Assembly: GCF_023856365.1 (NCBI RefSeq)
Contig: NC_064540.1
Span: 1,735,501-1,799,500 of the forward strand
Length of the DNA: 64,000 nt
Direction: 5' to 3'
Origin: Brienomyrus brachyistius
Taxonomy: Eukaryota; Chordata; Actinopteri; Osteoglossiformes; Mormyridae
The notes under the pieces were generated by a model that was not told the DNA's origin, did not search any database, and was given only the letters and a program-made list of their open reading frames with translations. Each line of letters starts with the position of its first letter. The stretch's first letter is position 1. Below are positions 52,901 through 64,000 of this stretch, in pieces. A program made the position numbers and the translations under genes.

Positions 52901-55048
52901 CTATGTTCTTGTCCAAATGGCAAGATAAAGAGACTAGGGTGGAATGCTCCGATTAGTATCTGTGCCCATCAGCTTGGCGGGGAGGGATGTGCAATAATGT
53001 AATGATGGATCTATATACCCACAAGGCCTAAGAGCTTCATCGGTTCTGATGCGGCAGAACCAGCTGGTAACGAGATGCAGTCTGTTACACGCCAGTCAAA
53101 CAGCCCACACCTTCTCATCTCCTTTAGGCTACTGCTGGGCGTCTCAGTGGGGGGGGGGGGGTACTTACCCAGGGTGTCACATTGGGTTCAACTAACACTG
53201 CTGGTGAGAAAGTGCAGGATTTTTAAGCCAAAATTCAAAAGACAAAAAAACTCACGGCGTAAAGCAAACATTCAGTTTAAGGTCCCAAAGCATCAGTCAG
53301 TGAGAAACATGAATCATCCAGATTGTCAGCAAAGTCATTTATAAAAGAGCGTCACTCTTCGCTTTCGAGGGCAAGATAGTCAGAAGAAACTTTTCATACT
53401 TTGAAGTGAATTACAGAATTGATATAAAACACATTTACGCAACTCATACCCTTCATATATTATTCTGTTTAATATACATATATTAGTATATGTATATGCA
53501 GTGTATCCCTTTGAGACTGAAAAACACGCCAGTTTATTACTAACAATTAGCATCTTTGTTAGTTCAGATCTAATCCAGTCTGCGGCATAAACCCGAAGGC
53601 GTGGTGCTCGTATCTTAGCTAGTGGGACGCCCGTTAAATGTGGATCTCGGGTCTGCGCAGAAGTGCATTCTCTGCCGAAACTGCGTCCCTGTCCACGCGC
53701 TGCCTCATTCTCGCGCGTGGGCAGCGCGGCCACCCTCAGCTCGGCAAACAGGCCAGATCCACCCCACTCCCCCCCCCCCCCAATCTCCTATTTCAGCCTT
53801 CCCTGCATTTTGAGTCAGAAAGCCGACGCGATTTCACCCTTTTTCCTAAGTACTTCGCAGGAGAGATGTTCAGAACCCGTGACGAGCGGAACGGTGGGTC
53901 TGCTGGTCCAAGCGATGTTGAGGAGACCCCTGTTGATATGTGAACCTGCCCATTTCACTATCCATCTGATTTCCAGCCATCATCCCTGGTTGCTGATGTT
54001 GCATCACACAACCTGAAACATTACAGCCAATTACTGCTAGTTTCTAAAAATAGCCCTTGTGAAGCCTCGGAAAACAGGAGCCAAGCATCGATTGGGGTTG
54101 TCAAAGGAGAACATCAGGAAGATGCATCCTTCTGGGTTTTTAAATAGCAAGGAAACTGAAGAACGTCTCAGAGTACAGCTGAGGGACCCCTTGTTTGTGT
54201 CTCGTTTTCTGCGAAGGAGAAACAAAATGCTTCATTTCAAACTGTGACACGGGTCACTTTTCTTTTTTTATTATTAAAAAACCTATTTGCAGACAAATGA
54301 AAGTCTTGATTGACTCTATGAACAACCGAATGAAGCCGGCTTTGTTCTATGGTCTGACCGGAATTGCTAATTCAGTCAAGTATTGCTCAGTTTTAGGTTG
54401 ATATTCAAGACGGTCAGGTGTGAACCATCCTGGCAGCCCAGCACTAAGTCACCTCCGACATGCTGGCAATCAGACCTCCACCCCAATGATCTGCTAGCAG
54501 CAAAGTGGCCATTCAGATATCCTGCAGCCATCTGAGCAACAGAGGGGGATGTACACTGACACATTTCAATGCCCGGCATGTTCACACAAAGCAGATGAAC
54601 CCCACGGAGAGTTGATGCCCTTTAAGAACATCGCTTACACACAAATCGAGGTAACAGCGTAAAGCAATGTCAAGCAACCATGCCAGCAACGTCCCAGGGC
54701 TCCTCGCAGCTCCTGGAGGAACAGCGAGAGGCTTCGCCATCACCAGGACAGCATCTGGGACTAAGACTTCATTCCTCAAGAGCGTTACGTGAAAATCCTC
54801 TGAACGCTTAAAGAATTTAGGTACCGCAAAACTTCAAGAATCTTACACGATCCTGGCAAGATCAAAAGTCTGAGCAGCACGAAGCTGAGAGGAATACGTA
54901 CCTAAAAGAGTCCGCGCCGAAGGAACGCGGACAAGAAGTGCACCAACCGGACGAAAAACAGCGTCCACACTCACCTGGCAAACCCCTCACAGCATCATGT
55001 GACCTTCCAAGACTGTTCTCTTTTTTCCCTGAGTCGACGGGCACTCAC

Positions 55049-55122
55049 CTGGCCCCCGGGCGCTCGCTAACTCTGCCGGCCAGCTGTAGCAAGGCCTGGG
55101 AGGCACCTCTTCCCCACGGCAT
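55049..55122 (-). CDS. arhgap40: Candidate first coding exon of arhgap40
   Basis: ATG at 55120-55122 opens 24 codons (MPWGRGASQALLQL...), ending GCCAG before GTGAGT at 55048. The two leftover bases AG plus A from 51483 make Arg, so the phase fits the next exon exactly and gives a 653-residue protein. N-termini of this family are poorly conserved, so fit of phase and donor is the only evidence. The frame stays open upstream to an ATG at 55276-55278. A second GTGAGT donor at about 54973 is an alternative. Confidence 0.35.
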
Positions 55123-56190
55123 CCTGGTCTTGGGGCCACCGGCGCGCCGCGAATGGCAGGAAGCGACAGGCCGTCTGCTCGCCAGCAAGCTGCTTCCCCC
55201 GTATGACTGTCTCAGGGCGTAAACACGCTGCGAGCGAGGACAGTGCCGCGGGCGCGATGGCGCGTCACATCCTGCCACAGGAAAGGAGCCGGCCAGGGGC
55301 AGCAGCCAAGGGGCAGCGCTTCGACATCACTTCCACTGGGGAGGTTCGTTTTGGGGGGGGGGGGGGGGGGGGCGGTAGCAAACTCGCTTCCACCAACAGG
55401 CACTGAATATGGCTCCCTGTCGGCCCCCCACTTTACACCACCCACATCGATCCAGCAAATGCTGAGCGGGGCGATCCGGCACCCACGGCTGCACCACTCC
55501 ACCTACTGATCACCGTTACCATGCCAACCAGTGCTGTCATCTCTGTGACTCTGGGCTGGACAAGAGACTCCTGAAAATGACATTAACAACTGACGCCGCA
55601 TGCCACTTCATCACCGACACGAGCGCTTCCCGTAACACTGGCAGGCAGCACCTGAAAGCTGACAGGCACAGACCTTTTGGCCTCCCATGCGTTGATGATT
55701 TTCAGCATTGTGATGCATTCCCTCATGTCAGTACTGCGACTGCTCTGGCCAGAATGCAACCGGGTACAAAACCCAGTAAATCCGCCTAAAAATTAATGTG
55801 ATTAATTCACTTTCTCGCTAATTCACCCCTCTGATGGTGTTTGCAAATCACAAAGGATTGTGTAGGTGGCAACTTTGGACCTTGGAAAATCCTGAAAGAT
55901 GATCATCACAAGGTGTCCACACACTTCGTGGACAGCAGGAACCGCAGCGCTTCGAGAATCGAACATGTGACCGACAAGCCGCCCATTCAAAATGTCAATA
56001 AACAACTGCCGTTCCCTTAAGATGCTTTGAACGACCTTGAAAGCCATAATGTGCGATGAATGAGAATCCCCCCCCCCCATCGATTAGCCTGCTGTGCCAC
56101 CCAACTATTAGACCTATTAATTGTCAGTAAGTCAAGTCACTCTATTGTCATTTCACACACGTGAAATAAAAATGCGTTTCTACAGACCAG
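55123..56190. other. Region upstream of arhgap40
   Basis: GC-richer stretch just upstream of the candidate first exon, with a 20-base G run (55353-55372); a plausible promoter area. No further gene is seen. Confidence 0.4.
55353..55372 (+). repeat. Poly-G run
   Basis: Twenty consecutive G, able to form a G-quadruplex, about 230-250 bases upstream of the tentative arhgap40 start on its non-template side. Confidence 0.9.
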
Positions 56191-56610
56191 TATAATATAA
56201 TATAATATAATATAATATAGGGGGCGGCATGGTGGTGCAGTGGTTAGCACTGTTGCCTCACACCTCTGGGACCCGGGTTCAAGTCTCCGCCTGGGTCACG
56301 TGTGTGTGGAGTTTGCATGTTCTCCCCATGTCGTCTTGGGGTTTCCTCCGGGTACTCCGGTTTCCCCCCACAGTCCAAAAACATGCTGAGGCTAATTGGA
56401 GTCGCTAAATTGCCCATAGGTGTGCATGTGTGAGTGACTGGTGTGTGAGTGTGCCCTGCGATGGGCTGGCCCCCCATCCTGGGTTGTTCCCTGCCTCGTG
56501 CCCATTGCTTCCGGGATAGGCTCCGGACCCCCCGCGGCCCAGTAGGATAAGCGGTTTGGAAAATGGATGGATGGATGGATAATATAATATAATATAATAT
56601 AATATAAAGC
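56191..56610. repeat. (AATAT)n pentanucleotide repeat split by a V-SINE
   Basis: TATAATATAATATAA-type repeats occupy 56191-56219 and 56581-56606, on both sides of the SINE. They may be one microsatellite split by the insertion, or a target duplication that later expanded. Confidence 0.85.
56220..56580 (+). mobile_element. Full-length V-SINE
   Basis: Complete copy: GGGGCGGCATGGTGGTGCAG head with a pol III A-box-like TGGTGCAGTGG and B-box-like GGGTTCAAGTC; V-core GTGTGGAGTTTGCATGTTCT to ACAGTCCAAAAACATGC; tail CGGGATAGGCTCCGGACCCC, then AAGCGGTTTGGAAAATGG and GGAT repeats. The V-core is shared among vertebrate V-SINEs. Low divergence from the 28.2 kb copy points to recent activity. Confidence 0.92.
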
Positions 56611-57060
56611 CAAGGAAGAAACACCGAACAATAAATATTGGCGGGAGAATAAATAAAGAACAAAATCATGAAAATTTAAAAATTAAAATGAAAATAGAAT
56701 AAAAATAAACAGGATACAATACACAACAATGACGCAGTGCATGTAAGCAGACGAACGGTGCCCATATAAACGGCCGGGGAAGCATGAGGAAGACGGAACA
56801 TCTGGAGAGCCAGTCACACATGGCCTCAGCTAAGTGATTTTTCAGAGGGATTAAGTTCCCCCTGCAAATGGCAGCTGGTCCGAAACCCGGGGGAGGCCCC
56901 CCCCCCCCGTCACTATTCTGTCCCCCCCCAGATCAGAGATTAAGTGGCGGTATTGTCACCAGCCTGCTACCTTGAGGTCCAGGCTAATAAATGCATACAG
57001 GGAGAAGGGCGTGATCTCGTACAGCCATGTGACCTAAGGGGGCCTGCAAGGTGAGGCAGG

Positions 57061-57199
57061 TAGTGTACCTGTACAAGATCACTCTTTAAGATATTCATCT
57101 CCATAGAGGCACCCCTCCAACCCTACCTGGGGGAGACAGTGTACCTGCCTCGACTCTTTAGGATATTCATCTCCATAGAGGCACCCCTCCAACCCTAAG
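57061..57199 (+). repeat. Two-copy imperfect tandem duplication
   Basis: AGTGTACCTG at 57062 and 57138, then GATATTCATCTCCATAGAGG and ACCCCTCCAACCCTA in both copies, spaced 72-76 bases apart with a small indel. Too short and diverged to assign to a family. Confidence 0.85.
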
Positions 57200-57559
57200 C
57201 TGATGGGGGGGCTGCCGTTTATTCTGTGTAGGCTTTAAAAGTAAGAGTACCATTGTGTGTGAGGCACTGATGACACGTTGACAGGCGGGTTTCCTCACAC
57301 CCGACTTCAGATGTGTGACGTATGCCAGAGTGTGACAGAAGTACAGCACATTTCCATGGTGCCTCTTTGCAAGCCCAACAGTATATTTTAATCTGACCTG
57401 GAAATGCCAGTTATACTAACATACTACTATTGTAGAGTGTATAGTGAATGAAACGCACACATTCAATGCTAGTCCTTCGCCATTGTCTGGCTGGATTGCG
57501 TTGGTCACTTACAGCAAACACGCGTAACCATATACACACAACCTCATACACACATTCTC

Positions 57560-57768
57560 TCTCTCACAAACACACAGGTTTGTACTCACGTGTTTGTGGG
57601 GCCATCTATTCATTTCTATGGGAAAAACAATGACAAGCTAACTGCTACCCAGCCCTAATCTTAACCATAAGCAACCAAGCAAAATACAAGTCTTTTCTTT
57701 TTAGTTTTTTGATTGCATTCTTTGTAGAGACCTGAAAAATGGTCACCACAATGTCATATAAACCTAAT

Positions 57769-57770
<2 letters not shown>
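57560..57770. repeat. Common fish interspersed repeat next to CA microsatellite
   Basis: ACACAGGTTTGTACTCACGT, GTTTGTGGGGCCATCTATTC, ACCCAGCCCTAATCTTAACC and ATGGTCACCACAATGTCATA form a word order I recognise from dispersed teleost repeats that end in CA tracts. Family not assigned. Confidence 0.4.

Positions 57771-57821
<51 letters not shown>
57771..57821. repeat. (CA)n microsatellite
   Basis: About 25 uninterrupted AC dinucleotides. Confidence 0.95.
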
Positions 57822-57824
<3 letters not shown>

Positions 57825-60800
57825 GGGTCTGGGATGAACCCAGGAGTGTGCGAATGGTATATACTGTGAAACCACCAACCACAGCCCATCACGAGAGCTT
57901 CCCACAGTGATGGGTTTGAGTCTGGCGAACCAGTGCAATCTCAGGCCATAGACTGACAGAACGCATGCTGGCTGCAGGGTTTAAAGCCCCCACATCGACA
58001 GACAGCTGACACGATCATGCTCATCCCTCCATCCCTGTCCTGACCTGACCAACAGAATCACCTGGATAATGCCAGGGAAGTTCGCTGTCCTGCCTGTGAT
58101 CGCGAAACCCTTGTCAGCCGTCTCAGGGCCTCTTTTCTTTGATTATGGGGATTAGAAGCATCTCTGATCACACAAATGTCACCGTAATGCCTTTTATTCA
58201 CAGCCAACATGTACACTGCAGACACAGCTGTGCAAATCAAAGCACAAATCACTACTATCATTGCTTTTATTTCGTTATGTAACTATTTTTAGACATTTTT
58301 GACCCTTTAATCGGAGAAACTGGAGACTGAGGAGCCAAAAGACACAGTAGAGTCATCTGGTTATAAATTTTCCAGTGTACTGCCACCCGATGTGTTCTTC
58401 ATCTCACAAGCTGCACATGAAAGGTGAGGGATCTCACAGTTTACAGTACCAGACAGAAAAGCAGACAGACAACTTCAAGTCTTGCCCCAGGATCTCAGTC
58501 AGATTCAATTGTGGCCACTTCGGGAGAAAACTCTCTTACTTCAGGTTATTTGACAGCCGAATCATCGTCCCAGTCCCCCCCCCCCCCCCCAATAATATCT
58601 TTTTCTCCTCTCTATACTAAGATCCCCAGCCCTTGCTGAGGAGAACAGCACCTAAGGCGTGAGACTGCCTTTACCACACTTCACAGCATGGATAATGATC
58701 TCAAGGTGATGGGCTGCATTCACTGGACCCCCAAACACTGGCCATTTGGGTTGAATATGCAGGCCCATATTTAAAAAAAAAAAAAAAACAAATTAGACCA
58801 AGAGTATTTCTTGCATATTTTCACTCTTCAGCTTGGCTTTTGGCAACTTCACAGCCAGATTTCATGCAGGCTTTATGGCAGAAACCGCCTTCTTCATGCC
58901 AGTTCTTTGTGAGCTGTTCTGGACATGCAGGCTATGAAAGGCTAGAGGTATTTCAACCATGCGTGTTGGTATTTTGAAGGCGTAATTCAGGGGAATTACC
59001 TGTTCTCTGCAGATTCTGGATGGTGCCACACGTGTCCACACTTTTGAAGTTCAGTTTGCCCCATTTGAGGGTTTTACACACCCCCCTCCCACCAACGGGA
59101 GTCTTTCCACAACTTACGTTATCCGAATAGCTGCTTAGGCAGTATATGATCAGAAATATCAACCAGACACAAATGCTTCATTTCATTTTAAACATGTGGG
59201 CTACCGGAGAGTACTGTCAAACAGAATGAAACAAAAAATGTTTAAATGACATTAAATATGTCAAAGTCACGCGCGAACACAGTAAGCTGTGATTCTTCAC
59301 ACAGACACTTACATGCTTTTTATTTACATTTCAGAAAAAGTTGGATATCATTACACTGAACCAAAGCGATACCATAATCCGCCTTGTTTCTAACCATTCG
59401 AATCACCTCAGCAAGAAACCACGCCGAGAAAAGCAACAAAAGATGAATCCTGCAGACTCTGGGTGGATCCCAGCAGCAGACTCACGGGAAGCCCTTGCTG
59501 TCCGTCTTTGTTTTGTCACGTTATGTTACAAGATCACGCGCGATTCTTGGCATTTCACTCAAGATATGGTTGTGGCTGCCGTATAAATAATCAGGCTGTT
59601 GTGCGTTATATACCACATCAGATCGCCGTGAGGAAAAAAACCCCTTTAAAAGCACTTAATTTAATTGTATTGCACTCTGCATCGAATTCTTGATTCTGCC
59701 AAATGCAGTATCGGTGAGCTTTTGCCAATGACACAGTGAATGTACAATATTTGTAATCGCGTAGTACCGCATGACACCAGATCGCAAATTCTTGTAATTA
59801 AGTCAAAGGCTGTAGGTTTCACGGTCGTTAAATTAAATTATTATACGTAATGAAATTATACGTAATGGCACATATGGGCCTGGGCAGGTGTATATGGGCG
59901 GACGGTGCATAAATCGTTTTTCTCACATCAGTGCATCTTCACTCTAGATGGTGTATTGCTGCTGAAAGCGGGTATATTGATCAATGCCTCACAACCTGGG
60001 AGGAGACCTAAAAACCAGCCCGATTACAGAGACAGCGTCCATGGCATCCGTGCACCGCGTCTGAGAGCCCGCAGCCTTTCCCACAAAAGAAATGCGGCCA
60101 TAGCAACAGGTCTGCAGCCCCTAGCAACCTACAACGCTTCTCAGCACGGACGTTGAAAATGCTAACACATCAACCCAGAATGCGTATATTTCTCCAGATT
60201 TACAAAAAAAAATATTTGTCGCATTGGTGTGCGCTATAAATTAAACTGCAGGGTTACACAGAAAATCAAAAGCCGTCCAATTTATAGCAGAATATTTTGG
60301 TGTCAAACGGAAGCAGGCACAAAAGGTACAGCGCGCCAGCAAGGACAAAAAACGGGGAGGGGGGAAAATGCAATAACAATAAAAACGACATGGCTGAAAC
60401 GATAAGAAGAATAACGACTTACTTTTGAAAGCTGCATTCGCCACGGTGTGTGCATGCAGAAGCTTGGGCTGGTGGTGGAAAATCCTACCCGTGACAGTCA
60501 GGCTGCGAGAAACAAAGCATTGGACCGCCAGATGGGCTGGAACTGCCATCACGTTACCCAAACCTTACTGTGACGTCAGGTTGCCTTTGACAGCCGGTTC
60601 GGCCTTTTGGACCGGAACAGGTGCACCCATAATTCGGTACCTATGTATACGTACACACAGTATATAGTATACAAAATAACGAATTCTGTGTTCTGTGTGC
60701 AGTGCTTTTATATGTAAATTCTGGAGATATATTAAAATTTAATACATTAAGTATCTATAGTCCTCAGACAGTATTAGTCCTCAGAATCAAAAGGTATATT

Positions 60801-61643
60801 ACTTTGTCTACTTGGAACAAGTGAACCGCTTTATTATTAGAAATATCAGGATCGGGAATTAAACAACTATGTGAAGAATGTTATTATCCATTTTAGGTTA
60901 GATATCGATTATTCGTTTTTACAGCATTACAAAATATATTTTTATACAGTGTTTTCGGAAATTATTAGAGCAGTAATTGTTTTTATAGGTCTTTTAACCA
61001 AAGCTGTTTCTATACAATAAAGCAAGCGTGCCGTATGAATTACTGTACTGAAAATGAATGAACAAAATCTAATCTTCTATCATTTTTATCTATTATTGTA
61101 TGCCAATTAGATTAAATTTTAATGTCCTCACTGTCAATCAAAATCTATTGGTGTATGGTTCAATATTCAATACAAATCACAAGACATGCAATAAGTTTTC
61201 TGTTTAATTTTTTGCATTTCTGATTTTTTACTTTCATTGCAGCTGTACGAAAGCGCTATGCTTCAGCACGGAAAATCTGCTGTAGCTACTGGGAAGATTT
61301 TCAGCTTGGGAGATAAAGCTTTAACAGGCTTCCTGTTTTTGTTTTCTTTTGCTTTCCAGTTACGTCCCTGCAAGAAAACTAGCCGGAGTCGAGATATTGC
61401 TATGAAGCAAGGGCAGTAAAACAAGCCCCTTGTTTCCTGCCATTGTTTGCCCAGAGACCTGGGAGCGTGAAACCGCGCGCCCACCCCTTCTGCACGCTCA
61501 TTCATATCACTTTATATTTGGTTTCCATGGATACAGAGCTCATTCCAGTCCTCTCACTCGTGGGTGGGAGACCCCATAACAGAGCCGAGAGAGTGATTCA
61601 AATCACTTACACTGACAATCAAGACCACCTCCTCTTTCTCTGT

Positions 61644-61679
61644 GACACACACACACACACACTCACAAACACACGCACA

Positions 61680-61712
<33 letters not shown>
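61644..61712. repeat. (CA)n microsatellite
   Basis: CA dinucleotides with CTCA and AAAC interruptions. Confidence 0.95.
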
Positions 61713-61715
<3 letters not shown>

Positions 61716-61910
61716 TATGCGTATCTCTAGGCAATGGCATAGTTTGGTATTAGGGGGGATACAATAATCTGAAGGCAAAGGTCTATTTGTAGGCGGGGCG
61801 AATGAGGCCAAATTAAATAGCGGGGGATATACGTGTAGCTCCCCAGTCTAGCCTCTTTAGTGACCCTTCTCCATTTCATATTGCTGCTATATATAAAGAT
61901 ATGTGATGAT

Positions 61911-61911
<1 letters not shown>

Positions 61912-61960
<49 letters not shown>
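61912..61960. repeat. (GT)n microsatellite
   Basis: About 24 uninterrupted GT dinucleotides. Confidence 0.95.
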
Positions 61961-61962
<2 letters not shown>

Positions 61963-62990
61963 ATGCTGTATGGACTGTTCTGTGCCTTGTCTTTAGGCTG
62001 CAATCTTTGTTTCATTATTCATTATACACAGTATTACTCCAAACAGCCCCAGCAGTAGAATGTCATCATTTCAGGTCATAATCAACACCTCATTAATACT
62101 TAATTGACGAGATAACAGAATTATTAAACTGCAGGAAATTATATATGGTTCAGGACATTTATTCAAAGTCCACGCAGACATCACATATATGATGTCCGAT
62201 GGATTAAATATGACAGGGTAAATGGTTTTATTAATGAAACCCAAACATAGAGATTACAGAGTGCGGTTTTAATAGGCTCCATAATGTTTTTGATTTGTCA
62301 TCGCAGATCTGGCCATGTCACCCCTGCGAGCTGAGTTAAGGGCAGACGGTTCCCATGCTTCGTTTGACTCAGTACATAGACATGTGCCTCTTAAGCTGGA
62401 TCCGGCACAGAGCGATTAGCCTCTCGCTAAGCTCATGGACTGTGGGACATGCTGGCTATGTTCGTGACCGATCGCACTCCCGGTGAACATATGAGAACAG
62501 AGGTATAGCTAATCAAAGTCAATACAGCAGGAAAACGTCATACTCTCGAAATGTCACGAAAACATACATACTTTTTACATGCATATTCGTAGAACTTTCT
62601 TTGTGAGTCTCCACACAATGCAACACTTGTTCACTAATACGTTGTACGTGCTTTAAATTTCAAGCCTCACAATGGAGCTGTTAATATCAAAAGCCATTGT
62701 GCAAGTTGGCAAACAATGGGTCCTATTCAAGTTAATCATAATCTGTCTACTATTTTTAACCAGCTGGTTCGTATCGGTCATAATAGTGCCGTTTTTTGCA
62801 TTTACCCCGTTTGCCAGAGGAGTTGTTAGAAATGGGTTTTAATGTTAAATTGTGTTTCCTGTTATTTCAGGGAAAATTATTAATTCATTATTTGTTGTTA
62901 TTCTTTATAGATGAGGGGGGAAGTTGGAAGCTTATGATAGGTAATAAGGAGTTAATGATCATTAAAATTTGATGAACTTATGTGGGGTGG
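61961..62990. other. Intergenic region, no gene seen
   Basis: Non-coding and AT-rich. The part near 62085-62160 (TCATTAATACTTAATTGACG) has enhancer-like composition, but nothing in the sequence proves function. Confidence 0.4.
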
Positions 62991-62994
62991 CAGA

Positions 62995-63450
62995 GCGGCA
63001 CAGTGGGTCGTTGGTTCTGACTCCTGCTGTGTGTGTGTGTGTGTGTGTGAAGTCTGCATGTTCTCTCTGTGTTGTGTGAGTTTCCTTCAGGTACTCCACT
63101 TTCCTCTTACAGTTCCAGGATAGGCTGGCTGACAGGCATCTCTAAGTTGAGTGTGATTGCCTGTGTGGCTGTGCGCACGTGTATGCCCTGCGATGGTCTG
63201 TGATCACATCTAAGTTGTACTTTGGGTTTGTGCCCTGTGCTGCCTAGGATAGACTCAGGGCTGGCTCTACCTTATCAGGGTCCCTAGGCAAACATTACTT
63301 GGGAGCCCCCCCCCCACCAAGAAATGTGATGATCGTTTCACTTCCTTCGCAGCCCGGGTAATTTTGGGGGGTCCGTGATGGCCCTGGATGGACCCCACAC
63401 CCTATAAGAAGCAGTATGAAGATTAGAGAATGGATGGATGAATGGATAGA
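62995..63450 (+). mobile_element. Old, diverged V-SINE
   Basis: Head-like GGTGGCAGAGCGGCACAGTG, a GT repeat, core-like TCTGCATGTTCTCTCTGTG and TTCCTTCAGGTACTCC, CCCTGCGATGGTCTG, and a GAATGGATGGATGAATGG tail. About 90 bases longer than intact copies, with inserted sequence in the tail half. Confidence 0.65.
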
Positions 63451-63889
63451 TGGAAATACTAATTTAGTTTTACTTAAACTACAAAATGTTTATAAACTAT
63501 AAAATGTTTGGTTTGTTTTATTCTGAAAACGCTATGGAAAAAGTCCATGCACATTGTATAACACAACCAATTATCAGCTATGAACAAAGTGAAAAAACTT
63601 ATAACAAAGAGCTTATAAGTTTTATTTGCATTTAGTCCAATTTACTCGTATTGGTTCATTTAAATCCTTAAAATTTAAACAGAGACAATAAGCGACGAAC
63701 TCTGTGTCTGTTACTTTGACATTCTACTTGGCATGTTTCAACGTGAAAATCCTTTGCTCATATGTAGCCTATGGTATGCTCACGTACAGACGAAAGTATG
63801 TCACTCTTTGGGGACATCTAAAGTACCGATAGTACGTTCAGAGAAACATGTAGGCACGTATGTAGGAATTTACACTTTCCGCCATGCAG

Positions 63890-64000
63890 CATAGGGCACA
63901 AAGCAGGAGGACAGCCTGACCGGGATTCCAGTACATTGCAGGGCACGTATACACACACGATGCGTATTCGAACTGCGAAAGGAAACCAGACTACCAGGAG
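63890..64000 (-). mobile_element. V-SINE-like fragment cut by the window edge
   Basis: TAGGGCACAAAGCAGGAGGA, CATTGCAGGGCACG, and AAGGAAACCAGACTACCAGG at the very end fit a diverged reverse V-SINE that continues past the window. Confidence 0.4.

Larger units (their letters stand above)
51484..55048 (-). other. First intron of arhgap40 (tentative)
   Basis: About 3.6 kb between the candidate first exon and the first certain exon. It holds the hAT MITE at 52349-52550, a tRNA-SINE-like stretch and C/G homopolymers. No additional exon with a matching phase was recognised. Confidence 0.45.
56611..61640. other. Intergenic region, no gene seen
   Basis: Non-coding, with a poly-C run near 56898-56908, an imperfect tandem duplication (57061-57199), a common fish repeat (57560-57770), a CA microsatellite, a poly-C run near 58577-58590 and a poly-A run near 58771-58787. 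The 59905-60160 open frame has no recognised homology. Confidence 0.5.

Overview
This is a teleost fish genomic window. Its genes have introns with GT-AG junctions, and most of the sequence is AT-rich and non-coding. V-core SINEs, hAT-type MITEs and long CA, CTAT and ATCC microsatellites are scattered through it. I recognise three host genes and one complete retrotransposon. I could not name the species from the sequence.

Layout. (1) 1-2610, plus strand: the last four coding exons and 3'UTR of an Aurora A-type kinase (aurka); the N-terminal exons lie before the window. (2) 2611-9410: AT-rich intergenic DNA with SINE fragments and a CTAT microsatellite. (3) 9411-12326, minus strand: the complete two-exon coding region of slc32a1 (VIAAT/VGAT), 529 residues. 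(4) 12327-42287: a 30 kb intergenic region upstream of slc32a1. It holds candidate conserved non-coding blocks near 18-19 kb, a V-SINE interrupted by a hAT-like MITE (22.6 kb), an 18-bp minisatellite of about 47 units embedded in a V-SINE remnant (26.9-27.8 kb), an almost intact V-SINE (28.2 kb), and an intact, very young Ty1/copia retrotransposon (34378-39111). The copia element has a 1343-aa Gag-Pol ORF, LTRs differing at one base, and a 5-bp target duplication. (5) 42288 to about 55122, minus strand: an ARHGAP18/28/40-family RhoGAP gene, called arhgap40 because it sits next to slc32a1. Fourteen coding exons are solid and there is one tentative first exon. hAT MITEs and tRNA-derived SINEs lie in its introns. 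(6) 55123-64000: intergenic DNA with a V-SINE inserted in an AATAT repeat, common fish repeats and CA microsatellites.

How the parts relate. slc32a1 loads GABA and glycine into synaptic vesicles. Its upstream neighbour arhgap40, on the same strand, would switch off Rho-family GTPases. From memory this pair is also adjacent and co-oriented on human chromosome 20, so the block looks ancestral. aurka is a mitotic kinase, functionally unrelated, and lies tail-to-tail with slc32a1. The copia insertion lies between slc32a1 and arhgap40 and disrupts neither reading frame.
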